Positions 18,133-26,574 of a stretch of DNA of 64,000 nt are shown one piece after another. The notes below the pieces were generated by a model. That model ran no database searches, was not told where the DNA came from, and saw only the letters and a program-made list of their open reading frames with translations. Numbering within the stretch: position 1 is the stretch's first letter; each line of letters starts with the position of its first letter. Source of the DNA: Pseudomonas chlororaphis (GTDB lineage: Bacteria; Pseudomonadota; Gammaproteobacteria; Pseudomonadales; Pseudomonadaceae); the NCBI GenBank assembly GCA_001023535.1, contig CP011020.1, positions 2,741,734 to 2,805,733 on the forward strand. The letters run 5' to 3'. The position numbers and the translations under genes were made by a program.

Positions 18133-19233
18133 TTACTCCTTGGCCGCCAGGTTGACCACGCGGTTGGAGCGATCCACCGGCCGCACCTGCTGGCCGTCGA
18201 GAAGCACATGGACGCCGGCCGCCACCACCCAGTCATCCGGGCTCAGGCCTTCCAGCACCGGGACGGTTTTTTCGCCGAACGCGCCGACCCGCACCGGGAC
18301 CTTTTTCAGGGTGTTGTTGGCGTTGACCACCCAGACGTAGGTCGCGCCGTTCTCGGCCGTCAGGGCCGACAAAGGCACCGCCAGCGACACCTTGTCGGCC
18401 GTCTGGATGAACACCCGGGCACTTTGGCCCAACTCGGCCGGAACGCTGCCGGCGGTGAACGCCACGCGAGCGGCGAAGGTACGGGACCTGGGGTCGGCGG
18501 CCGGCGACAATTCGCGAATGCGGCCACTGAAACGCTGGTCAGGCTGGCTCCACAACTCGACCGAAACCGGCTGGCCGACCTTGAAGCGACCAAAACCCTG
18601 TTCCGGCAAGCTGATCAGCACTTCACGCTCACCGTCGGTGGCCAGGGTGAAGACCGTCTGTCCGGCCGAAACCACTTGCCCGACTTCCACCGCACGCCTG
18701 GCAACGACGCCGTCCTGGGGTGCCCGTAACACCGAATAGCTGGCCTGGTTGTTGGCCACGTCGAACTCAGCCTTGATCTGCTTGAGCCGCGCGGCGCCGG
18801 AGCGATAGAGGTTTTCGGCATTGTCGTACTGGGAGCGGCTGACCATCTGCCGCTCCATCAGCGTCTTGTAGCGGTCACGCTCGGCACGCACCAGGTTCAG
18901 GTTCGCCTCGGCGGCGGCCACCTGGGCCCGGGTCGCTTCCAGTTGCAGACGTACGTCCTCGGGGTCGAGCTCGGCCAGGGGCTGGTTGGCCTTGACCCGC
19001 TGCCCCTCTTCGACCAGCCGTCGGCTCACCTTGCCGCCAATGCGAAAGGCCAGGTCGGGCTCGAAACGCGCTCGCACCTCACCAGGATAGCTTTCCATGG
19101 CCTGGGCCGAAGGCTCTGGCTTGACCACCATGGCCGGGCGCACGGCGACGGGCGCCGGCTCGTCATGACCACACGCAGACAATAAAAAAGCCAGGCAGAC
19201 TGGCATGGCGAGGGGCAAGGCAGAGCGGAACAT
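18133..19233 (-). CDS. mexJ: RND efflux periplasmic adaptor lipoprotein, MexJ type
   Basis: A 366-residue membrane-fusion protein linking the RND permease to an outer-membrane channel. Signal peptide with lipobox LSAC (C21). Biotinyl-lipoyl-like halves flank a helical hairpin (residues about 95-160, RAQVAAAEANLNLVRAERDRYK), with SVLRAPQDGVVARRAVEVGQVV after it, then the beta-barrel and membrane-proximal domains. It is the first gene of the mexJK operon; transcription runs left from the intergenic operator region at 19234-19327. Confidence 0.88.
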   Translation of the reverse strand: MFRSALPLAMPVCLAFLLSACGHDEPAPVAVRPAMVVKPEPSAQAMESYPGEVRARFEPDLAFRIGGKVSRRLVEEGQRVKANQPLAELDPEDVRLQLEATRAQVAAAEANLNLVRAERDRYKTLMERQMVSRSQYDNAENLYRSGAARLKQIKAEFDVANNQASYSVLRAPQDGVVARRAVEVGQVVSAGQTVFTLATDGEREVLISLPEQGFGRFKVGQPVSVELWSQPDQRFSGRIRELSPAADPRSRTFAARVAFTAGSVPAELGQSARVFIQTADKVSLAVPLSALTAENGATYVWVVNANNTLKKVPVRVGAFGEKTVPVLEGLSPDDWVVAAGVHVLLDGQQVRPVDRSNRVVNLAAKE

Positions 19234-19267
19234 GGCGGCTGACCTTTCGCGAATGGTGCTTGGAATA

Positions 19268-19314
19268 ATTATACTGGCCAGTATGTTATTAATAGCAAAC
19301 TCACCAGTCCAGTA
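19268..19314. promoter_or_regulatory. mexJ promoter -10 box and candidate MexL operator
   Basis: On the minus strand a perfect TATAAT (19268-19273) lies about 35 bp before mexJ. It overlaps a perfect 14-bp palindrome, ATACTGGCCAGTAT (19271-19284). A related half-repeated site, CCAGTCCAGTAT, lies at 19303-19314, between the palindrome and mexL. MexL is known in P. aeruginosa to repress mexJK and itself from this intergenic region; use of this exact palindrome is inferred. Confidence 0.65.
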
Positions 19315-19327
19315 TTAAAGCGGAAAA

Positions 19328-19963
19328 ATGTCGAACAATCTTGCATCTCCCAGCGGCCCCGGCCGTCCCAAGGACCTGGCCAAGCGCCAGGCCATTCTCG
19401 ACGCCGCGAAACGCCTGTTCGTGAACATGGGCTACGCCAATACCAGCATGGACACCGTGGCCACCGAGGCCGGGGTTTCCAAGCTGACGGTCTACAGCCA
19501 CTTCAACGACAAGGAAACGCTGTTCTCCGCCGCGGTGATCGCCAAGTGCGAAGAGCAGGTGCCGCCGCTGTTCTTCGAATGGCCCGAAGGCGTGGCGATC
19601 GAGGAAGTATTGCTGAACATCGCCCGCGGCTTTCACCAACTGGTCAGCAGCGAGGAATCGGTGAACCTGCACCGAGTGATCATGGCGCTGGGCAGCCAGG
19701 ACCCGAAGCTCTCGACGATTTTCTTCGAGGCCGGTCCGCAGCGGATGTTGTCAGGGATGGAACGCCTGTTGAGCAAGGTCAACCAGAGCGGCGCCTTGAG
19801 CATCGATAAACCGCGCAACGCGGCGGAACACTTCTTTTGCCTGATCAAGGGCGCGGCGAATTTCCGGCTGCTGTATGGCTGCGGCGCGCCGTTGGAGCCA
19901 GAAGCCGCCGAAGCCCATGTGCGAGAAGTGGTGGGGTTGTTTGTGCGGGCTTATCGGCCTTAG
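19328..19963 (+). CDS. mexL: TetR-family repressor, MexL type
   Basis: A 211-residue TetR regulator divergent from mexJK. The DNA-binding domain covers residues about 18-65 (RQAILDAAKRLFVNMGY, then TVATEAGVSKLTVYSHFNDKETLF). The C-terminal helical domain is the ligand-binding and dimer part. Gene order, size (MexL is about 212 residues) and the shared intergenic palindrome support its role as local repressor of mexJK. The effector cannot be read from sequence. Confidence 0.85.
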   Translation: MSNNLASPSGPGRPKDLAKRQAILDAAKRLFVNMGYANTSMDTVATEAGVSKLTVYSHFNDKETLFSAAVIAKCEEQVPPLFFEWPEGVAIEEVLLNIARGFHQLVSSEESVNLHRVIMALGSQDPKLSTIFFEAGPQRMLSGMERLLSKVNQSGALSIDKPRNAAEHFFCLIKGAANFRLLYGCGAPLEPEAAEAHVREVVGLFVRAYRP

Positions 19964-19989
19964 ATCATCCGGCAGAGCTTCGCTGGCGG

Positions 19990-20425
19990 GGCGGGCCTCT
20001 TCGCGGGCAAGCCCGCTCCCACAATGGATCGTGGGTGTGCTCGAAATCCACATCCGCCGCTGGCCCCTGTGGGAGCGGGCTTGCCCGCGAAGACGTCGCA
20101 ATATTCAGCATCTGCTCCCACTGACCCATCGCCATCGCGAGCAAGCTCGCTCCCACAATGGATCGTGGGTGTACTCGAAATCCACATCCGCCGCTGGCCA
20201 CTGTGGGAGCGGGCTTGCCCGCGAAGGGGCCGGTACATTCAGCATCTGCTCCCACTGACCCATCGCCATCGCGAGCAAGCTCGCTCCCACAATGGATCGT
20301 GGGTGTACTCGAAATCCACATCCGCCGCTGGCCACTGTGGGAGCGGGCTTGCCCGCGAAGGGGCCGGAACATTCAGCATCTGCACCCACTGACCCACCGC
20401 CATCGCGAGCAAGCCCGCGATGGGC
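19990..20425. repeat. Tandem array of REP doublets, 134-bp period
   Basis: ACAATGGATC begins at 20021, 20155 and 20289, exactly 134 bp apart each time. Each unit holds a spacer (GTGGGTGTRCTCGAAATCCA), one REP in one orientation (GTGGGAGCGGGCTTGCCCGCGAAG), a second spacer (ATTCAGCATCTGC) and an inverted REP of a slightly different subtype (CCATCGCGAGCAAGCTCGCTCCCAC). The third copy is truncated at the right by about 20423. The near identity of the units indicates recent duplication of a whole REP doublet. Confidence 0.92.
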
Positions 20426-20436
20426 CCGACGCGGTT

Positions 20437-21219
20437 TCAGGCCTTGAGCGCTTTCTTGGGGTAGATATCGTACCGACTGGACTTGCCATCGAGCCCATGG
20501 CTCGGCTTCGGCCCCTCGATGCACGGCGCCTTGCGCGGGCGCTTGACCACCACCCGGTGGGTTGCCAGGGCCAAGGCCGCGGCCAGCAGCGCCGGCGCGT
20601 CCGGATCGTCGCCGACCAAGGGCCGGAACAGACGCATCTCCTTCTTCACCAGAGCGGTTTTTTCCCGATGAGGGAACATCGGGTCCAGGTAGATCACCTG
20701 GGGCGGCTCGCCTTCCCAGTTGCGCATCACCTCGATGGAGTTGCCCTTGAGCAGGCGCATCCGCGCGACGATCGGCGCCACGTCGAAATCCTCCGCCCCA
20801 CGGGCCAGGCCATCCTCAAGCAAGGCGCCGATCAGCGGCTGGCGCTCGATCAGGCTCATTTCACAACCCAGGCTCGCCAGCACGAACGCATCCTTGCCCA
20901 ACCCGGCCGTGGCATCCAGCACCCTTGGACGCACGCCCTGGGCAATACCGACCGCCTTGGCGATCATCTGGCCGCTGCCGCCGCCGTACAACCGGCGATG
21001 GGCCGCACCACCCTCGACGAAGTCGACACGCACCGGGCCCGGCGCGTCCGGGCCCAGTTGCTGCAATTGCAGCCCTTGCTCGCCGACCTGCAAGGCGAAC
21101 TCGCCGTCGTCCACCTGCCGGGGCAGGTCGAGGCGCTCGGCCCATGCTTGCGCTTGCGACTCGAAGGCCGGGGCCAAGGCCTCGACGTGGATGCGGCAGG
21201 CCGCGGGTTGCTCAATCAT
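20437..21219 (-). CDS. rsmJ: 16S rRNA (guanine1516-N2)-methyltransferase
   Basis: A 260-residue SAM-dependent methyltransferase of the RsmJ/YhiQ family. The SAM-binding motif is [19 protein letters not shown] near residue 100 and the catalytic-site motif is [19 protein letters not shown] near residue 175. The end [11 protein letters not shown] followed by [10 protein letters not shown] is typical of the family. It is convergent with mexL across the REP array and divergent from the duplicated-repeat gene at 21311. Confidence 0.93.
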   Translation of the reverse strand: MIEQPAACRIHVEALAPAFESQAQAWAERLDLPRQVDDGEFALQVGEQGLQLQQLGPDAPGPVRVDFVEGGAAHRRLYGGGSGQMIAKAVGIAQGVRPRVLDATAGLGKDAFVLASLGCEMSLIERQPLIGALLEDGLARGAEDFDVAPIVARMRLLKGNSIEVMRNWEGEPPQVIYLDPMFPHREKTALVKKEMRLFRPLVGDDPDAPALLAAALALATHRVVVKRPRKAPCIEGPKPSHGLDGKSSRYDIYPKKALKA

Positions 21220-21310
21220 GAAAACACGCTCAAAAAATTAAGGATCGGCAAAAACCGCCGATAACAACAGTGAACGGCATTTTGCCAGAGCTGAGCGTCG
21301 ACCGAGAAAA

Positions 21311-21931
21311 ATGTCAGACATTCAATCCACATCGATAGGCGTGATCTCCCCGTACGGGGATTACCGCCTGCGCAACACCCAAGCACTGAGCGGCGTCAGT
21401 CACCTGTGGCAGGATTTCTTTGCCCAGGCCCTGGCCGATCAACTGGGTGATGCCGCGCCGGCGCCGGGCAGCTACCAGCCCGTCGCCCTCGATGAGGCCG
21501 TTGAACCGACCCTCGGCGCCGAACTGCTGGACCACATCGTCAGCCAGCGCACCTGTGACGTGAAAGACACCCCGATCGCACCGCCGGAGCCGCTGTTCCT
21601 GCCGATCGCCGAATTCGAGCTAGACCTGCTGGACAAGCCCTTCCCGCCGTTCCCGGAAGACGAAATCGTCGCCCAGCAAAAGCAGCAGGATTTCGAGAGC
21701 CACTGGGTTCGCCCGCTCGTCCTTACCGCCGGCCAACCGCTGCCAGAACCGGGCCCGGCACCGCAACCACGGCCCTTGCACCTGCCGATTGCCGAGTTGG
21801 AACTCGACTTGCTGGACAAGCCGTTCCCGCCGTTCCCGGAAGACGACATCGTGGCCCAGCAGAAAGCACTGGACTTCGACACGCGCTGGGCTCGCCCTAT
21901 CGTGCTGCAGAACCTGCGCATCGCCGCCTGA
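21311..21931 (+). CDS. Unknown protein with an internal duplication
   Basis: A 206-residue soluble, acidic protein without signal peptide. Residues 95-138 and 156-199 are two copies of one 44-residue unit (34 of 44 identical) beginning L-x-LPIAE and containing DLLDKPFPPFPED and IVAQQK. A Pro-rich linker (PLPEPGPAPQPRP) joins them. The N-terminal 60 residues (VISPYGDYRLRNTQALSGVS, then LWQDFF) are unrelated to the repeat. I recognise no domain. The proline-rich, DKPFPPFP-containing unit looks like a peptide ligand or binding motif, but that is speculation. It is convergent with the extensin-like gene, 0 nt apart. Confidence 0.75.
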   Translation: MSDIQSTSIGVISPYGDYRLRNTQALSGVSHLWQDFFAQALADQLGDAAPAPGSYQPVALDEAVEPTLGAELLDHIVSQRTCDVKDTPIAPPEPLFLPIAEFELDLLDKPFPPFPEDEIVAQQKQQDFESHWVRPLVLTAGQPLPEPGPAPQPRPLHLPIAELELDLLDKPFPPFPEDDIVAQQKALDFDTRWARPIVLQNLRIAA

Positions 21932-22630
21932 TCAGCGACAGATCCACCAGGGCCCCACATCCAGATGGAAATGGTTGCGGTGCGCCGCGTTGTAGTCCGG
22001 GCTCAGGACCACACTGAACATGTCGCAGGCACCGTCGCGCACCTGTCGCAGGAACTGCGCATCGGCGTTGTTCCGGGGCCAGTCCTTGAGCACGCTGACC
22101 GCGCGGCCATCGGCCAGGCGAAACCCGGCAATGTCCAGGGCGCTGGCCGTGGCATGCTGGCTGCGTGCGCCACTTTCACGGCCGTACATGTTCCGGCAGG
22201 CGAAACTGCCGAGGTGATCGACCCGCGTTACCTTCTGTCCATAGACCGCCGCCGACGCCGGCTGCAACGCATGACGCTCGAACAGCGCGAAAGCCACCGC
22301 CAACGGGCAACTGGCGAGGAAACTGCTGCTCAACCCAATCTCGCCGCCCTGCACCCGCAACACATTGGTCAGCGGGCAATCGGCATTGCCAGGGCTGTCG
22401 GCCTGCCGAGCGACCCGCAGCCCCGACGTGGCGAGGGCCTGGTCGCACAGTTGCGGGTCGTTGCGCAGGGCCATGAGCTTGTAGCGGGTCAGCAGGTTCG
22501 GCGCCAGGTTGACGTCCAGCGGCGCCCAGGGATTCCACTGGGGAGGCAGCGACAGCCAACCGCGCCACACCCCCACCCCGGCCACACCGGCGATCAATCC
22601 CAGCCACAGGAAACCTTTCAGGACCCGCAC
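21932..22630 (-). CDS. Extensin-like (M15-fold) membrane-anchored protein
   Basis: A 232-residue protein with an N-terminal membrane anchor (FLWLGLIAGVAGVGVW, residues about 6-23) and an extensin-like C-terminal domain. The likely zinc ligands are in HATASALDIAGF and HRNHFHLDVG, the HxxxxxxD and HxH pattern of D-Ala-D-Ala peptidase M15 relatives; six cysteines may form disulfides. A role in cell-wall peptide processing is plausible but unproven. GTG 22630 is chosen because GAGG lies 7 nt upstream; the longer ORF would overlap the upstream gene. It lies 16 nt after that gene, so is probably cotranscribed. Confidence 0.82.
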   Translation of the reverse strand: MRVLKGFLWLGLIAGVAGVGVWRGWLSLPPQWNPWAPLDVNLAPNLLTRYKLMALRNDPQLCDQALATSGLRVARQADSPGNADCPLTNVLRVQGGEIGLSSSFLASCPLAVAFALFERHALQPASAAVYGQKVTRVDHLGSFACRNMYGRESGARSQHATASALDIAGFRLADGRAVSVLKDWPRNNADAQFLRQVRDGACDMFSVVLSPDYNAAHRNHFHLDVGPWWICR

Positions 22631-22646
22631 GACATTGCCTCGGCCA

Positions 22647-23468
22647 TCAACCCTTGAACAATTCGTTGGCCTGCTTGAACGGCATCGAGCGCCGAGTGAA
22701 GGTGAACGTGCCCTGCTGCTGGATTTCCTCGGCGGCGCGGAAGAACTCGCCATACGCGGCCAGGGCCAGGGCCGAACCGACGCTGATGCGCTTGACGCCC
22801 ATCTCGCTCAACTGCGCGACGGTCAGGTCCAGCGCCCCGGACATCAACACGTTCACTGGTTTCGGCGCCACGGCCCGGACCACCGCGAGCACTTGCTCGG
22901 CCGTATTGAGCCCAGGGGCGTAGAGCACATCGGCACCGGCATCGGCGAACGCCTTCAGGCGTCGAATCGTGTCATCCAAGTCAGGATTGCCATGCAGGAA
23001 GTTTTCCGCCCTGGCCGTGAGCAGGAAGGGATACGGCAGGCTGGCCACCGCTTCGGCGGCCGCCTTGACCCGTGCCACGGCCTGTTCGAAACAATAGATC
23101 GGGCTGTCTTCACGCCCCGTGGCATCTTCGATCGATCCCCCCACCGCCCCGGCCTCCGCGGCCCGAAGCAGGTTTTGAGCGCAGGCTTCGGGGTCATCGG
23201 CAAACCCATTCTCCAGGTCGACCGCCACCGGCAAGTCGGTGGCGGCGACGATGGCCCGCACGTTGGCCAGGGTGGCTTCCAGCCCCAGGCCTCCGTCCGG
23301 CCGCGCCAGGGAAAACGCGTGACCGGCACTGGTGGTCGCCAAGGCTTCAAAGCCGAGGGTGGCGAGCATCTTGGCGGAACCGGCATCCCACGGGTTGGGA
23401 ATGACGAAAGCCCCTTCGCGTGCGTGCAAGGCCTTGAACGCCTGGGCTCGACGGGTTTGCGCATCCAT
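22647..23468 (-). CDS. Isocitrate lyase/PEP mutase superfamily protein
   Basis: A 273-residue TIM-barrel protein. Family features: FVIPNPWDAGSAKML, the VAVDLENGFADDP metal-site segment, GSIEDATGREDSPIY, LTARAENF and YAPGLNTAEQV. It lacks the KKCGH motif of true isocitrate lyases. Such PEP mutase-like proteins include oxaloacetate decarboxylases, C-P lyases and uncharacterised C-C lyases, so the substrate is open. It is upstream of and likely cotranscribed with the extensin-like gene. Confidence 0.85.
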   Translation of the reverse strand: MDAQTRRAQAFKALHAREGAFVIPNPWDAGSAKMLATLGFEALATTSAGHAFSLARPDGGLGLEATLANVRAIVAATDLPVAVDLENGFADDPEACAQNLLRAAEAGAVGGSIEDATGREDSPIYCFEQAVARVKAAAEAVASLPYPFLLTARAENFLHGNPDLDDTIRRLKAFADAGADVLYAPGLNTAEQVLAVVRAVAPKPVNVLMSGALDLTVAQLSEMGVKRISVGSALALAAYGEFFRAAEEIQQQGTFTFTRRSMPFKQANELFKG

Positions 23469-23500
23469 GTAGTTCGCTCCTGAGCAGAAAGGGGTAGGCC

Positions 23501-24361
23501 TCAGAGCAAACCCAGTTGCTCGGCGGCGGGCTCTCTGTATAGCTCAGGCAGGGCCGGCAAGCCAGGCAATCGACGCATCAATCGCTGGTGAAAGTGCTGC
23601 GCGAGTTTGGCCGCCAGCAGGTTATCGGCGGTGTGCAGGAAGACATACGGCGTGCGCCCCTCTTCGATCCAGCCGGCGACTTTCTCCACCCAAGGCGTCA
23701 GGAACGGTTCGTTGGCTTCCAGTACCGGATGACCGATGAAGCGCACTTGTGGGCATTGGGTAAAGGCTGTTGGCCGAGGCGGCACCCGAGGCTTTTTCGA
23801 TTGCGCGTGGAGCACCGAAGGCTCGGTGGAGGTGCAACTGAACAGGGCCCGCGGATCGAGGCAGATGCGCTCGACACCACGGTCGAGCAGCAGGCGATTG
23901 AGCTGTCGCTCGGCGTCACCCTTGGCAAAGAACTCATCGTGGCGCACTTCCACGGCCAGTGGCCGCTCGAAGGCGTCGATGAACGCCGCCAGTTCGCCGA
24001 GCCGATGCGGGGTGAAGGCCTTGGACAACTGCAACCAGAATGGCGAAACCCGCTCGCCCAAGGGGCTGAGCAACTGCACGAAGGTTTCGGTGGCTGCTAA
24101 CTGCTCACGCAAATCGCCATTGTGGCTGATGTCACCGGGCAACTTGGCGGTAAAACGAAAGTGTTCGGGCATGGCATCGGCCCAACGCTGCACGATGGCG
24201 GCAGACGGGCTGGCGTAGAACGTCGTATTGCCTTCCACGGCATTGAACACTTGGCAGTAGAGGCTGAGGAAATCGGCGCTTTTGGCGTCTTGCGGATAGA
24301 GGTAATCACGCCAGGCGTTTTCGCTCCAGGAGGGGCAGCCCAGGTAGTAAGGCAAGCCCAT
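23501..24361 (-). CDS. DUF72 domain protein
   Basis: A 286-residue protein of the widespread DUF72 (YecE-like) family with a predicted TIM-barrel fold. Typical segments: YYLGCPSWSENAWRDYLYP at the start, FNAVEGNTTFYASPS, FRFTAKLPGDISHN, and VRFIGHPVLEANE. The biochemical function of the family is unknown. The start at 24361 gives the family N terminus and overlaps the stop of the upstream small gene by 1 nt (TGATG), so the two are coupled. Confidence 0.88.
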   Translation of the reverse strand: MGLPYYLGCPSWSENAWRDYLYPQDAKSADFLSLYCQVFNAVEGNTTFYASPSAAIVQRWADAMPEHFRFTAKLPGDISHNGDLREQLAATETFVQLLSPLGERVSPFWLQLSKAFTPHRLGELAAFIDAFERPLAVEVRHDEFFAKGDAERQLNRLLLDRGVERICLDPRALFSCTSTEPSVLHAQSKKPRVPPRPTAFTQCPQVRFIGHPVLEANEPFLTPWVEKVAGWIEEGRTPYVFLHTADNLLAAKLAQHFHQRLMRRLPGLPALPELYREPAAEQLGLL

Positions 24362-24669
24362 CAGATGTAAAGGTCGAGGCCCAGCACTTCCATATCCCAA
24401 TCGACGAAACCGGCGGTGCTCAGGTAGCTGGCCAGGGCCGTGGCGACGCTGCGCTTCATGGCGCGGTGATACAGCATGTCTTGCTGGCGGGCGGGAAGGT
24501 TGCTCAGGCGCTGCGCGGCGGATTTGGCGGCGCGGGCAGCCAGTTGTTCTTCGGACGGGGAGTCCAGTTCGCCATCGATATCATCGAGCGACTCAGGCTC
24601 GACAGCCTTGCCTGCACGCGGCTTGCGCTTGATGGGATAGGACTGTGAGGAAACGCCGTCTATACGCAT
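24361..24669 (-). CDS. Small conserved protein of unknown function
   Basis: A 102-residue soluble protein. The first 45 residues are basic then acidic and look disordered (SYPIKRKPRAGK, then ESLDDIDGELDSPSEEQL). The rest is helical (AAQRLSNLPARQQDMLYHRAMKRSVATALASYL). No known domain is recognised. It is translationally coupled to the DUF72 gene through TGATG. Confidence 0.7.
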   Translation of the reverse strand: MRIDGVSSQSYPIKRKPRAGKAVEPESLDDIDGELDSPSEEQLAARAAKSAAQRLSNLPARQQDMLYHRAMKRSVATALASYLSTAGFVDWDMEVLGLDLYI

Positions 24670-24864
24670 GACAGAATGCTCGGTATCAATGATGGCAATT
24701 TAGCGGCACTTTCGTAGCCGCGCAAATGCGCAAGTGATAACTAGAACACATAAAGCCAAAAAGGTTTAAAAACCGCGGAAAAAAGTGACGACTGGCAATA
24801 AAGGGTGTGACTTTTGAGTAGGGAAATGACTTTCGAGCTCTACGCCTGTGGCGAGGGAGAGGAT

Positions 24865-25542
24865 CTAGCGCTCTGCCTTCGGTACCGCCACCTTGTCGCG
24901 CAGATACACCGGCTGGGCGTCGTCCGCCGGGACGGCTTCGCCCCGGGCCCAGGCGAAGCGTGCCAGGGTCAGCAGGTCTTCGGCGTGAGGCAACATGGCC
25001 GCGTCCTGGCCGCAGAGGTTGACGGCGATCCGCTCGCCGTAGCCCCAACCGGTCCCGGCTCCGAACCACTCGCCAGCGGCTTCGCCTGGTAAAGCCGCGA
25101 CCTGCGGCGGCAACACGGCTTCTGCACCCACCAGGCGCATCTCGCCGTCGGTTTCGCGGTAGCAGCCCCAGTACACTTCGTCCATGCGGGCGTCGATGGC
25201 GGCAGCGACCTGCCGTGCACCGTGCTCGCGCAACGCACGCTGGGCCAGCACCGCCAGATTGGACACCGGCAACACCGGACGCTCCAGCGCGAACGCCAGC
25301 CCCTGGACCACGCCGATGGCGATGCGCACGCCGGTGAACGCCCCGGGCCCACGCCCGAAGGCAATGGCGTCCACCGCTTGCAAAGTTGTCCCGGCGTCGC
25401 TGAGCAACTGCTGGATCATCGGCAACAGCTTCTGGGCATGCAGGCGCGGAATCACCTCGTAATGGCTCGTGACCTTGCCGTCGTGCAGCAAGGCAACGGA
25501 GCAAGCTTCAGTCGCGGTGTCCAGGGCCAGCAAGGTGCTCAT
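24865..25542 (-). CDS. tsaB: tRNA t6A synthesis protein TsaB
   Basis: A 225-residue ASKHA-fold protein, partner of TsaD in making threonylcarbamoyladenosine on ANN-decoding tRNAs. Typical N terminus LLALDTATEACSVALLHDG, then HAQKLLPMIQQLL and AFGRGPGAFTGVRIAIGVVQGLA. The ATG at 25542 gives the family start. The gene follows adk on the same strand, with a strong terminator between, so it probably has its own promoter or depends on readthrough. The t6A-modifying enzyme TcdA is also encoded in this window. Confidence 0.93.
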   Translation of the reverse strand: MSTLLALDTATEACSVALLHDGKVTSHYEVIPRLHAQKLLPMIQQLLSDAGTTLQAVDAIAFGRGPGAFTGVRIAIGVVQGLAFALERPVLPVSNLAVLAQRALREHGARQVAAAIDARMDEVYWGCYRETDGEMRLVGAEAVLPPQVAALPGEAAGEWFGAGTGWGYGERIAVNLCGQDAAMLPHAEDLLTLARFAWARGEAVPADDAQPVYLRDKVAVPKAER

Positions 25543-25585
25543 CGATGTGTCCGAATCAGGTGGAGGAAAAAGGGCGCCAGTATAA

Positions 25586-25617
25586 ACAACTACGGCCCGC
25601 AAGCGGGCCGTAGTTGT
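25586..25617. terminator. Hairpin downstream of adk
   Basis: A perfect 15-bp stem (ACAACTACGGCCCGC / GCGGGCCGTAGTTGT) with an AA loop sits 18 nt after the adk stop. It lacks a clear T-run on the minus strand, so it may act as an mRNA 3' stabiliser as well as a terminator. Confidence 0.7.
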
Positions 25618-25635
25618 CACAGCGAATCAGACTTT

Positions 25636-26574
<939 letters not shown>

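Noticed and set aside
16969..18729. 586-codon plus-strand ORF opposite mexK and mexJ
   Set aside because: It crosses the boundary of two well-supported minus-strand genes and has shadow-like composition.
19965..20392. Overlapping ORFs of 90-140 codons with repeated peptides such as ASPLPQW and AGLLAM
   Set aside because: They are translations of the tandem REP array; repetition reflects the DNA repeat and there is no ribosome site.
19990..20425. Possible CRISPR array because of regularly spaced repeats
   Set aside because: The repeated units are identical over both 'repeat' and 'spacer' parts, only three copies exist with a 134-bp period, each contains inverted REP palindromes, and no cas genes are near.
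24686..25504. 272-codon minus-strand ORF overlapping tsaB in another frame
   Set aside because: Arg-rich shadow of tsaB; the alternative frame has the TsaB motifs.
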